Shown here piece after piece: positions 21,944-32,600 of a stretch of 64,000 bases of DNA (the first letter of the stretch is position 1; each line of letters opens with the position of its first letter). This DNA is from Zingiber officinale. Taxonomy: Eukaryota; Streptophyta; Magnoliopsida; Zingiberales; Zingiberaceae. Made by a program: the position numbers and the translations under genes. Where the stretch lies: assembly GCF_018446385.1 (NCBI RefSeq), contig NC_056005.1, positions 61,664,239 to 61,728,238 on the forward strand, read 5' to 3'. The notes below the pieces were generated by a model. It was not told the origin of the DNA. It saw only the letters and a program-made list of their open reading frames with translations, and did not search any database.

Positions 21944-21961
21944 GGTTTAAGTCTGGGGGTG
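21944..21961 (+). other. Polypurine tract of Athila-like element
   Basis: GTTTAAGTCTGGGGGTG lies directly against the TGATGTGCG start of the 3' LTR. Confidence 0.85.
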
Positions 21962-23568
21962 TGATGTGCGTAGATTATATACTCTTTTATGCATGTTTTT
22001 ACGCACATTTACATACTTTGAGCATGCTTGATCTATGCATTTTTATACTTCCAGCTTTCCTTTTAGCATATTTACTCTTTTGGTTCGGAGATCTGCTTTT
22101 TGTGCATTTTCTGTACACAGGAGTCGAAATTGGTGAAGATTATGCGTCCTCGGGCAAGCTTGGAAGTAATTGAAGGGAGAGAGCATCAGGCCGTGTACCA
22201 CACATGGCCGTGTAGTCTTAACAGGAAGGGAAGAGGACATGGCCGTGTGAATCTCACACGATCGTGTCTTGATTAGAAGAAATCAGAGCAGATGCCTTAC
22301 ATGGCCATGTGGATCTACAAGGCCGTGTGAGGTTTCCAGAGGTCAAGCAGGTGGTGGCCGTGTGCATTACACGGCCGTGTGAAGTTTCCAGAGACCAAGC
22401 AGATGGTGGTCGTGTGCACCACACGGCCGTGTAGCATTCCAGAGAGCAGAAGGGTCTTGGCCGTGTGAACCACACGGCTGTGCAGCTTTGGCAGAGAAGG
22501 AACTGGACATGGCCGTGTGAATCTCACACGGCCGTGTCGTGGGGCCGTGTGGCGCCCGATTTCCTCCTCTATTTAAACCTTCCTTCATGATTGGGAGGAT
22601 TTCTGGGCGATTCTAAGGGAGTTCTTGACGATTTCGACTCGGGAGCGAGGATTGGATCCGAAGACGAGGCTTTCTTCATAGATAAGTTTTCTCTTTCCCC
22701 CTCTTCTTGGTTTCTTAGATTGGGGATTTAAGAAATGCTTGTAATCTTTATTTCTTCGGGTTTTCTTCCTCGATTCATGGAGTAGATCTTGTATTCTAGG
22801 ATTAAGGGAGTATTTGTATGATGGATTGATGTAATTTCTCATGGATTTGCCATTTTCTTGTTTCAATGACATTGTCTTGCTTGTATCAATTAGATCTTGA
22901 ATGATTAATGGTGATTTGTGCTTAATTCTCATTCTTGATTGATTGTTTGGATTTCTTGTGGACTTTGTAGAGATAAACTCTCACTCGATCATCCGAGGGA
23001 TCCACGTGACAGGTGCAAGCCCGTGTAAGGACGTTTGAGAGATAATCTTGAAGAGGAAATAGGAATATTCAAGAGAGTAGGATGGATTTTGTGATTAGTT
23101 TCTTGTATCTTGATAGATTAATAAGTTGTGGGCTTCTATGTTGATATCCGAGGAAGGCATAGTGATAGGTGCGCTTCTGTGTAAGGACAACGTAGGTTCA
23201 CATCTAATTGATCATATTTAGATACATTTCTCAGTCCTTAGCCGGTTATCTATTGCAAGAGAGAACTGGCAACTTTCTACAAGTGTTTGACAAATGAGGG
23301 AAAAGAATTGGTGAACCATTTACATTCAAGAAATCTTACAAAGAAACCGAAACTCCTAGAATCTCCCTTTATCATAACCCAAAACACTAAACTCTTGTTT
23401 GTTTATCTTTAATATTAAATTTGTTTACCCTTACTTTGCATTTGAAACGATTGGATAGTTGTTTAGCTAATTCGTATTGAGACATTTCTAGTGCTTATTC
23501 CAGTCCCTGTGGATACGATAATCTTTTATATTACTTGCGACATTTCCGTACACTTGCGGAGCGTGACA
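21962..23568 (+). repeat. 3' LTR of Athila-like element (1607 bp)
   Basis: Nearly identical to the 5' LTR apart from the about 61-bp deletion near 22590 and scattered substitutions. It contains the second LTR copy of the hairpin array (22191-22553). It ends GAGCGTGACA, followed by the GGCTA duplication. Confidence 0.93.
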
Positions 23569-23573
23569 GGCTA

Positions 23574-25125
23574 TTAGTATGACTACTAGTCCTTAGACCT
23601 GAAGTCACCATGGTTCCCTACATAAGGAGTTATGTACTTTGGTTTCGTCAAACGTCACCCGTAACTGGGTGAACTATAAAGGCGATTACTGGGTATATAA
23701 CAAATTATATAGAGGGATGTGAGTGATGTAGATGGGATCTATCCCTCCTATATGACGGGAGAGACATCGATATTCTTGATAGAGTGAGACCACGAAGTGC
23801 ATGGCCATGCCCAAACGAGTCAATATAGGATATTGAGCTCATTTGATTTAGTGAGTCTACTTGAAGTTCAAGATTTAGATTAATTAGAGGATGGCACGGT
23901 CTATGTCTCACATTGATCAATCTAGATGTCTAGGATAGAAGGACACTTGTCATATATTGTGAGAAGTCACAATTAGTAGTCACAAGGTGATGTTGGATCT
24001 CAACATTTCTTGTAACTTGGGTAGTAATGATGTATTGCTAGATGCCGCTCATTGCTTATGTTTCTAAAGGAGTTTAGAAACATTGCCAATGTTACAAGAA
24101 CCTATTGGTTCACACACAAAGAATAAGTGGATGGAGATTGGGTTCATATGATGAACCAATTGGATTAGGTTCATATGATGCACCAAAGATTGGATTCAAA
24201 TTAGACTTATTGAGTTAGACTCAATTAGATTCAATTGTTGAATGAGTCTAATTTAAATTTGATTTATTAAGTCAATTTATATTAATGAATTGAGATTCAT
24301 TAAATTAAAATTGACTTGAATCAAAGGTTGGATTTAACTCAACAAGGAAGATAATTGGTCAATTTTGACTTGACTAAATGGAAGTTGAAACATCAAATTT
24401 GACTTGATGTATTGCCACATCATGAAGGTTGACTCATCCTACATGGCATGACTAACATTGCCACATCATCTCCACCTCTTGAGGTATGCCACCTAATGGA
24501 GGTTACACATCTCATGCCATTTAATGTGGCCGGCCACATTAATGAGGGAGGTTACATGGTGTGGCCGGCCACAATAATGTAGTGTGGATGTTTTTGTTTT
24601 TGTGTATTGATGTGTGCATTGATTCTATCATCTTCTTCCTTGGCCTTTCTTCCTCCTTGCTGTGGTTGCCGTGAGCTTTCATCAAAGGAGAAGGTGGTTG
24701 AGTGAGTCCAAAAGAATAAGGAAGGGTAAAGGTCACAAAGGAGGATACTACTTCTTGAGCGTATGAGATTTCTTTTGCATCATCTCTTTTTCTTCCTTTC
24801 AAATCCTACCCGAGAGCCCTAGAAAGTGCTAGCACACTTGGGGTGCTCTCTTCTCCATCCTTGAGTGTTAGAGAACACTTCTTGTTCGTGTGGATATCAC
24901 TAGAGAGTTGTATACGTTGACAACTTCGAGATCCGGCGTACCGTTGGACGAGCGGGATTTGCAATGGCACGCTTCAAGGTATAACTCTTATCTACTGTAG
25001 ATCTGGAGTGTGAAACTCGTATTCATAGTTTTAGAAATTTTTCTTTGCATGGATCCGTTGGCTTTGGGGCTTTCGGGGTTTCCGCGACGCGAAAACGCGG
25101 TTTTCGCGGCCCAAAAAACCCAACA
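23574..25125 (+). repeat. 3' LTR of copia A, second part (1552 bp)
   Basis: Resumes exactly where 14462 left off, preceded by the duplicated GGCTA, and ends AACCCAACA at the Tat gag junction. Small ORFs inside mirror those of the 5' LTR. Confidence 0.95.
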
Positions 25126-25173
25126 GGTCCAGCTCCTTCCATCTTCTCTGCTCGGATTCAGGTGCTTTCCCAT
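25126..25173 (-). pseudogene. Tat/Retand-like gag, first codons
   Basis: Minus-strand ATG at 25173-25171, inside the primer-site region as usual for Tat elements, encoding MGKHLNPSREDGRSW before copia A interrupts it. The reading continues at 7027 downward. Only the start of gag is left on this side. Confidence 0.7.
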
Positions 25174-25185
25174 AGACGGTGCCAA
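25169..25185 (-). other. Primer-binding site of Tat element
   Basis: On the minus strand TTGGCACCGTCTATGGG, two bases after the LTR end, matches the usual Tat/Retand site (TTGGCGCCGTCTGTGGG type) with a few changes. Confidence 0.75.
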
Positions 25186-25424
25186 TTTGATCCTGTCCGA
25201 GCTGTGAGTTGATGAAAGCTGGGGGCGTGGCGCTCTCTGCTAGCTCCGCGTAGACGCCGAGATGAGGTGGACCTCCGGCGAACCAGCAACAAAGTCAGGC
25301 CAGGAAGGGGTTCCCGATGATGACCCTCCGACACTCAAATCAGGCGAGAAGAAAACTGAAGCAAAATAAGGAGAACTGTGGCTACAATATCGATGATTGT
25401 ATACCTCCGTCGAAGTCTGGGGGT

Positions 25425-25435
25425 CCTTATATAGG
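25425..25435 (-). promoter_or_regulatory. TATA box of Tat LTR
   Basis: CCTATATAAGG on the minus strand, followed downstream by the GACCCCCAGAC start-like region and the LTR end. Confidence 0.6.
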
Positions 25436-25687
25436 CCCCCGGGGAGGCGCGTGCACGCTCATTGACGCGTGCGCACTTCCCCAAACATACCTCCAAATGG
25501 ATGTGTCAGAAAAGTACGCCTGACACCATACCCCAACCGCCCGAGCATATCTCTAACATGACAGTGGAAACTTCCACCGTACGATTCTCTGTCTGATCCA
25601 GCCGCCGACCATGCTGTCTGTCGGTAGAACATATCTCGAGAAGGATATCTGTGGTCGTCGCCTTTGTACTCTTCCGCACCTTCTGTC

Positions 25688-25790
25688 TTTTATCGGGCCG
25701 AGCGGGAGAGACGCTCGGCCATACTGGTCGGGCCGAGCGGGACCACGCCTCGGCCATACTGGCCGTCCTCGGCCCAATCAGTTATCGTAT
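25688..25790. repeat. GGCCGAGCG / CGCTCGGCC hairpin cluster
   Basis: GGCCGAGCG, seven bases, CGCTCGGCC forms a 9-bp stem. It is followed by a second, weaker GGCCGAGCG...CTCGGCC pair and a third CTCGGCC. They share a CATACTGG linker. It lies upstream of the LTR TATA box on the minus strand. Confidence 0.75.
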
Positions 25791-26206
25791 GTGGATTCCT
25801 GAGCGTCGGAAACTCGACCCTTAGCCGAGTTATCTCCTTGCCGACCTAGCCTTCTTCCGCGGATGATTGGCAAGGTGGCCTCCCGCTCGGCTCACCTTTT
25901 ACATTGATCGTCTCGACCTTGACCTCTACGTTTCATTAACCTTTGTTCGTATGAGACCCCTCCTTTGCTACCGGATCAATCAATATTAAAATTCTTCCAG
26001 CAAACATTTATATAATCAATATTAACAACCAAGAAATAAAATCTCAAACATCAAAAAGAACAATCTCATAAAATTAGACATATATTTATACTCACTAAAC
26101 TGTAGTATCCTCACTCTTCCAGCTACATAAGGCCTATTTTCGGCATAGCCACTGACCACTTGCTGGCAGCCAACATAGCCATCGGTCGGTACAATCACGC
26201 GGTCGC

Positions 26207-26400
26207 TTGTTAGCTGCTGGCACAGCCGCCGGCCACTTGCAAGCGCTCAACACAGCAGTCATTCGCTTGCAAGCGCTCGGCACAACCATCGGCCGCTTTC
26301 AAGCACTCGACACAGATGTCGTTCGCTTGCAAGCCCTCGGCACAGCTGCTGGCCGCTTGCTAGCAGCTAGCCGGCAAAGCCGCCAGCCGTGTGCTAGCGA
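26207..26400 (+). repeat. 33-bp minisatellite (about 5 units)
   Basis: Units of about 33 bp around GCTTGCAAGCGCTCGGCACA. The period is a multiple of three, so one frame stays open as an 11-residue repeat (LQALGTxxxRx). No start context or homology supports a protein; I treat it as repeat DNA. Confidence 0.7.
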
Positions 26401-26645
26401 CTGGCGGAGAGGAGAAAAATGGAGAGGAGAGGAGAGAACTTACCCGAAGATCATCGGAGAGGAGAGGAGAGAACTTACCCGAAGATCATCGGAGAGGAGA
26501 GAACTTACCTGAAGATCATCGGAGAGGAGAGATCGCGCCGGAATCATCGAAGAGGAGAGATCGCCCCGGAATTGCCGAAGATGAGAGATTGCACCTGAAT
26601 TGTCGAAGAGGAGAGATCGCACCGAAATCGCCGGAGTGGAGAAAA
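26400..26645 (+). repeat. GGAGAGGAGAGA-type minisatellite
   Basis: Repeated GGAGAGGAGAGAACTTACC and AAGATCATC blocks, then diverged GGAGAGATCGC units of about 36 bp. They leave ORFs open on both strands, a hallmark of tandem repeats rather than genes. Confidence 0.7.
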
Positions 26646-26689
26646 CCGAGTGCACGATAGGAGAAGGGTCGATGCCCTGATTTTATTTT

Positions 26690-27151
26690 CGCGATTACCG
26701 ACGGAATATAATTTCCGTCGGAGATTACCGACGGAAATTAGATTCCGTCGGTAATCCTGATATTTTTGTAGTGTAATTTTATTTCAGGATTACCGATGGA
26801 ATATAATTTCCGTCGGTAATCTCTAATGGAAATTATATTCCGTCGATAATCCTATTTTTTCCCCTAATAATAAATAGTTTCCATCATTTTACCGATGGAA
26901 ATTTAATTCCGTCGAAAAATAATACCAACGGAAATTTATTTCCGTCGGTAATATTTTTTGATGGAATTAAATTTCCATCGGTAACTTGATGGAAACTATT
27001 AAGATAATAGGATTGCCGACAGAATCTAATTTTCGTCGGCAATTACCGATGGAAATTAGATTCTGCCAGAGATTACTGACGGATATTAGATTCCATCGGA
27101 GATTACCGATGGAATAATATTCCGTCGGTAAACCTGATTATTTTTGTAGTG
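26690..27151 (+). mobile_element. CACTA (En/Spm) transposon terminal remnant
   Basis: Dense direct and inverted repeats of TTACCGACGGAAT and ATTCCGTCGGTAA, the style of CACTA subterminal repeats. TTTTTGTAGTG ends occur at 26763-26773 and again at 27141-27151, the usual right end of such elements (complement CACTACAAAAA). No transposase and no clear left end are present. Two ends 378 bp apart suggest a nested or duplicated terminus. Confidence 0.75.
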
Positions 27152-27640
27152 CTTGTTATTAGTTTGGATTATTACTAAGTGAAATCATATTATTTTTGTG
27201 TGGTATTTATATGTGGTATTATAATTATGCATGATATCTATGTATGGTATTATAATTATATAGTATTGAAATTGTCAGAGTTATTTATATTTGTGTGATG
27301 TTGATAATTATATGTTGTCAACATCACATCCTAACTATAATGCGTAGTTTGTATTGTAAATACTCTTAATAGCAGTGCACACCGGTGCTACAAATTCTCT
27401 TAACTACAGTTTGCACGCGTACTTCGAATGCTCCTAACCGCGGTGCAGTGCGTGCTATGAATGCTTTTAAATGTAGCGCACAGTGTGCATGCCCTATCAA
27501 TATATTATGACTTTTAACAACTTGTAATTATGCAACGTCCGATGTACACTGCTAATAAAATAATTGTATGCAGTAGAAAATTAAATTTGTTGTAATGCCT
27601 GATCGACTCAGAAAGCTTATGTTCGTGAGTTCATCCACTC
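27152..27640. other. AT-rich intergenic DNA with a GCGGTGCA-type repeat
   Basis: No gene. 27340-27500 has about four rough units of a 35-45 bp motif (TGCTAC-AATGCTCTTAAC-type). A related block is at 34200-34300 near the other side of the transporter gene. Confidence 0.4.
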
Positions 27641-28080
27641 CAATCGATCGATCCAATTGATTGGTTAACACCAATCAATCCACCAATCTATTTGGAGACC
27701 TTTTATGGGCAACCTAATGAACAACAATCAATTAGTGAAGATACATTGAACTGCCCAATCGATTTCATGACCTTCTGTGTCTGATCCTAGATTCAACAAT
27801 TGATTGATCCTTTATGACAATCGATTGGCGAACACTAATCAATTTTCCGAATCAATTTCAAACCATTCTACACACAACCAAGGTGCATCTATCAATTGAT
27901 TTTCATGACAATCGATTCTATCCCTTTCTATGTGCGATTCTAGACATCCCAATCAATTGAACCTTATGGCAATTGATTGGTAAATACCAATCGATCAACC
28001 CAATCGATCTGGGAGCATTATGTGCCAAAATTTCCACTTATCAATCGATTGGTGATTCTCACCAATTGATTGGTAACTGA
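27640..28080. repeat. CAATCGATTGG-type palindrome array
   Basis: More than ten CAATTGATTGG or CAATCGATTGG words in both orientations, often in pairs such as CCAATCAATTGA...CAATTGATTGG. It lies on the internal side of the primer-binding site at 28337, so it belongs to a retroelement leader (minus strand). Confidence 0.7.
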
Positions 28081-28336
28081 AAACTTGATTTTCTGAATGC
28101 GATTTTTTAGCTAAAAATCCTAAAATTGTATCATCAATCACGTTCTTCATGGATAAAGCAAAACACTCAATTACTAAGTTAAATCCTAACCTATCCATGC
28201 TATCTTCGACGGATATGCATCAAGTTTGCTTATCCATATGGAATCTAATGCAAAATCGATGTATATTTCAAGAAAGGAATGTAAAATCCATATGCAAAAT
28301 TGACGGAATGCAAAATCGATGATAAGCTAATCCTAA

Positions 28337-28348
28337 GCTCTAATACCA
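28337..28348 (-). other. Primer-binding site (tRNA-Met type)
   Basis: On the minus strand TGGTATTAGAGC, one change from the usual copia site, two bases inside the TGATAGG end of the adjacent LTR. Confidence 0.65.
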
Positions 28349-28350
28349 AT

Positions 28351-28880
28351 TGATAGGATTGCGATACATTGAAAACAATCTATCTAATGCATCAATTACA
28401 AGATCTAACTATATATCATCAATCTTTCAGGCTAAAATCAAAATCGATACAATGACTATCGATGGGCTAACTTGAATCCATCGCTAATGTCATCGTATCG
28501 CTTACTTATTATCGGAAATCTTAGAAGTACAATGGAAGTCTTGCACAGGATTGAGCTAGCAATCCAAGATTCTTCTTAATGGGGGAGAAGAATGAAGGAG
28601 AGGAGAAGTCAATTTACCATGCCCTAATTGAATTAATTCTCTTCTTTTATATATCTAGCATAAAACTTATCTTATTAACCGTCTATCAATATTGATGAAT
28701 AGGATTATTAGATTTACATATTAAATTAACATCCAATATATTAAACCCCCTTCCTATATAAAATATTACATCACTTAATTAGGATTTATTTTCTTAATAA
28801 CAATCAATCGTATGTGCACTAACCAATTGTAAGCCCACGATTTAAGCCCACTAACTTGGACTTAGTCTTTATTGCAACTA
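28351..28880 (-). repeat. Putative 5' LTR of a minus-strand element
   Basis: Starts (plus coordinates) with TGATAGGATTGCG next to the primer site. It contains a minus-strand TATATAAAAG box near 28647-28656. The outer boundary near 28880 is a guess; no second LTR or coding region of this element is visible. It could be a non-autonomous (LARD/TRIM-like) element or a truncated copia. Confidence 0.5.
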
Positions 28881-29132
28881 TAAAAATAATTTAATTATGT
28901 ATTTTTTACTGTTCATCCAGAGGATAGGATGTTCTTTTGAAATTATGTGATCGAATCTTTCAAGAAAAATAAATATTTTTAAAAAATTATAGTATTTTGT
29001 AATATGTCTTCTCAGTATAATTTTTCTTTATATATATTGCAGTATAACTTATTTTCGACTGCTACCACTGATCAGCAAGAAGGAATAGTGACAACTTGAA
29101 CACGTCGCCAGATCTTTTGGTCTATAAGAAAA
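28881..29132. other. AT-rich DNA, no feature seen
   Basis: No ORF, repeat or motif I can support. Confidence 0.4.
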
Positions 29133-29460
29133 TGAATTAGGGCATGGACCACTTCTAATTGTAATTGGATTATGATCATAATCTGATCATAATTAGTTAC
29201 GATCCTTTCTTAAGTTCATCATCCTAAACAGATTATACTTTGAGTCAGAGCTGGGGGCCTTCGATCGGCCGAAGGCCGTCGGAAGTGAGCAAATGTCTAG
29301 ATTGTCAGGAGCTGAATAGGGGCAACTTCCGGTCACCCATTCTGATCCAAACTGTTATCTGATGGGACAATGAATTTAATAAAAAATCACAACCAATTAC
29401 GACTAGATCACAACTATGATCCGACTATAATTAGAAATGATTTATCCCCTGCTCTACTTC
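29133..29460. mobile_element. Possible MITE downstream of the transporter gene
   Basis: The left end AGGGCATGGACC...TTCTAATTGTAATTGGAT and the inverted right end (complement of ATAATTAGAAATGATTTATCCCC) give imperfect terminal inverted repeats of about 40 bp around a 330-bp core without an ORF. The core includes a GATCGGCCGAAGGCCGTC palindromic stretch near 29270. No clear target duplication. Confidence 0.45.
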
Positions 29461-29630
29461 TTTATGATCCATCCGATCAAGAGATCTGCTCCCCTTAAAA
29501 CACTTATATTTAAGACTAAAGGGAGGTACCACAAGTAATAATCTCGAAATACAAATCTCTTATGTTTTCCATGAAGTTTGATTTTCTATAAATATCACCA
29601 AAATCTTTTCCAAATCAAGACCAGTCTAAT

Positions 29631-32600
29631 TTATGAGTAGAACGTGTAATTCTTCGCAGTAACGATGATCTCTCGCAATCCACCAATTGGAGCCATGATC
29701 ATCAACAGGACTCCAAGAACTATGCAGATCTGAGAAAAGCCAAAACAAATTAATATTTCAACTTCATTCTCATAGCGACTGATGTGCAATTAGATGCCCT
29801 TGACTTGCTTACCCAATTAGTGATCCAAGATAAGCTAAACCTTCTTGGTTTATAAATAGCAAGCCACATGATGCAAGGAAGCTGGAATCATTAATCAATC
29901 AAAAAAATATAGGAAAAATTGCAATATCAGATGGTTTGTTGCAATTGCTTTGGTAAGTAGTGGGCACTCACGAAGTATGTGGTCGGGGCAAATGCGAGGC
30001 CACCAAAGAAAGAAAGTAGTCCTCCGAAGAAGGGGAAGGTCATGCCAAAAAACATGGTAAATGCTGCAGTAGTCGACAACCCAAGAAATCAGTCTGCTAA
30101 ACGAATTTATGAATGAGAAATTAATGGAGGCTTACCAACATAAGCACTTCGTACGATTAGGCGAAGAGTTAGACCAGGAGGAAAGCGAAATCTTTTAACC
30201 AGTACCGTTTCCATCATGTCGAACACAGGCATCGCATAAATCTGCAGAATCGAGGATAATTAATTTGGAATGATGATCGATTATATATATATATGTGGAT
30301 CGGATCACCTGGTAGCTTCCGATCACGTGAACGACGACCATCATGTTGGCCATGGCAATTAGCCAGTGCGGTCTGCTTAGAGAGACCAGGATGTTGTCCT
30401 CGACTCCGTTGCCGAAGGCCCAGTAGCCGACGAAAGCCACAGGGAAGTAGCAGAGGGCGACGACGATGTAGGCGACGATCACGCCCTTCCACATCGGCTT
30501 CTTGGAAGGCTTCTCGGGAGTGGAAGGAATGGTGGCTTGGATTTCCAGCACCACGTTGTGGCCGGCGTACGCGAAGGCCACATCTCCCAGCGCCGCCAGG
30601 AACCTCATCACAGTCCTTTCTTGTGTATCAGATTTGTAACCGTATTCCACATGCTCCTGCTTCCCCTTGTCCACCGAAGCCACCCATGCAATGGTAGAAT
30701 AACTAGAATGGATCGAGCAAGGAATTAGTAGTCAGTCCTTTTGTTTTTTGATCGATCAAGATCGTGAAGTAATTTTATCGAGTACGTACCTGAAAGACAT
30801 AACAGCGGCGGCCAGAGATATCCCAGAAATAGAGTTGAAGTTGGGAAGCTGCGAGAGGACAAAGTGCACAGAGGCGAAGATCATGATGAAAAAGGTGAGC
30901 TTGATCTGCTTGCAGTCAGAGCAGACGACGTCGTGGAACTTCTTGAGGGATCTGCCGCCGGTGACCATGTAGACGATGCAGACGCCGACTTCCACAATCA
31001 GCTGCTGGGGAACGACGATGTAAAGGCCTAGCTTCTCGCCGAAAGCATATTGTCCCAACTCGTGGTACCGATCGAATCGCTTCCCGGGAACCATCTCGTG
31101 CATCTCTACCATTTGCCACAGAGTGTACAAGGTCACAACCCATGATATGACTAGGACACCAATACCAGGACCCCTGCGATCCTCAATTCGAAAATCTCCA
31201 ACTGAATTTGAGAAGAAGCTCTCTGTTTTGTTCTTAATTAATTGATCTTAATGAAAATAAAATAAAATTATCAACTGCGTTTGTGCACTCTATGTATGTA
31301 CCATCCAAGTTCTGACATGGCATATGGCAAACTGAGGACGCCAGCTCCCACCATGGCGGTGACATTGTGGATGGCAGAGTACCACCATTTGGCGTTGCGT
31401 GAAGAGGTGATGGGAAGCCAGTCATCGATCGTCCGCTCCTTCTCGCTCTGCAAATGAGGAGAAACCATATGATTTAATTAGTGGGCCCAATTAATTATAT
31501 TTATTTTCTCTAACCTCTGTCAACTTTTATGGATACAATGTCACATCGCAGGCTTGTTCAACTAAAATATATTAATTATAATTTTTTTATTATTTAAAAG
31601 TTATTATTATTGATCAAATAATATAATATATCTAGAAAAATGATAGCCTTTTAACAAATTAGGTTAGACCAGAATTTATCTCTTTATATCTTTCAACTAT
31701 ATAAGCTATTGCTTATAAATACTACATCTTCTTGCAAATATATAACTAACATACTGAAGCTGATTTTGTATATGAGCATAATGCTCAATGGGTGATCGAC
31801 CTTGGTTCCCCATGTCAACTTTTTTTGGGAACAAAGGATCTCCTAAAGGAAAAGCATATATCCAAAGTAAATGATCTTGGACATACCAAGACTTTGGCTA
31901 TACTTGCACTCCAGCTAAATTTCAATATGGAAAAAATGAAGGGAGAAGGAATATGCACCAAAGGAAGAGGATGAGATGGACTTATTTGCCAGTTTGCTCA
32001 AAGAAATTCCAAAGAAATTGCTCAACTTGTCATTATTTTATGAAAATTAATAGATTTGACTTAATCAACTCTACAAGATATTATATTGAAAGACCTTTTT
32101 TTTGGCCCAATTTTTGTGTACTTAAATGTAAGAACCACAAAAAAGGACATGAATTAATTAATGTACACACTTAGGTTTAGAAAAGTCAAATTGACCTGGA
32201 TTGGAAATGGAAGTATCTTAAAGTAATTTGTAATTGTATAATATAACTATACAGTTTATAAATAAAATTCTATAGTTCGATTTATGATTTTATTAAATTT
32301 GGGTAAGTTTATAGATGATATAAGATTCTAGTAACATTACTTCATTAATGATACAATATTGAGATAGATATTAGATTTTCCAAATATAGATATATAGCAA
32401 TATTATTAAAAAGTGTTAGATAATCTTAAAACATGATATATATTACATGGTAATAATAGATTATCTCACACCTAAAAACTAGATTGGATTCTCTTTTCTC
32501 AAAATCTCTTATCCTCGTGTCTCACTCATTGTCTTAGCTCATCGTCGACGGCCTTCAGACATCGACCTTATCAAAACTATACCCTAGGAGGAAGGTTAAT

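Larger units (their letters stand above)
14463..23568 (+). mobile_element. Athila-like gypsy element lacking RT and integrase
   Basis: 9106 bp, TG...CA ends, flanked by the 5-bp duplication GGCTA (14458-14462 and 23569-23573). LTRs of 1669 and 1607 bp; the primer-binding site matches the 3' end of tRNA-Asp. It contains one gag-protease frame (16376-18769), a spacer with a hairpin array, and a 502-codon third ORF (19403-20911). No RT, RNase H or integrase motif is present in the 630 bp between the two ORFs, so it needs enzymes from a related element. The intact target duplication and similar LTRs suggest it is the youngest insertion in this nest. Confidence 0.92.
7028..25125 (+). mobile_element. 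Copia A (Ty1/copia), interrupted by an Athila-like element
   Basis: Complete-length Ty1/copia element: 5' LTR 7028-9008, initiator-tRNA-Met primer site, 1.5-kb leader, gag-protease, integrase, RT, RNase H (the copia order), polypurine tract, 3' LTR. The 3' LTR is split by a 9.1-kb insertion at 14463-23568; its two parts sum to 1981 bp, the same as the 5' LTR. The element sits in a Tat gag gene; flanks share GGTC (7024-7027 and 25126-25129), an eroded duplication. It is one family with copia B (45453-54544). Gag has an internal deletion and pol has frameshifts, so it is not autonomous. Confidence 0.93.
25188..25978 (-). repeat. 5' LTR of Tat/Retand-like element (791 bp)
   Basis: Bounded by the inverted termini TGATCC and GGATCA, next to a Tat primer site. 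On the minus strand it has a CCTATATAAGG TATA box at 25425-25435. About 255 bp upstream of that lies a palindromic GGCCGAGCG cluster (25688-25790). Confidence 0.72.

Noticed and set aside
25506..25849. Arg-rich ORFs on both strands near 25.6 kb
   Set aside because: GC-rich hairpin cluster in the Tat LTR; frames open by base composition.
30293..30728. Plus-strand ORFs over the transporter gene
   Set aside because: Antisense shadows of GC-rich exon 4; splice sites and protein homology all support the minus strand.
31755..31813. Calling the proximal exon 1 the true first exon
   Set aside because: Its simple splice to the standard acceptor shifts frame; the distal exon splices cleanly in phase 0, so it is used in the gene model and the proximal one is listed as possible alternative.
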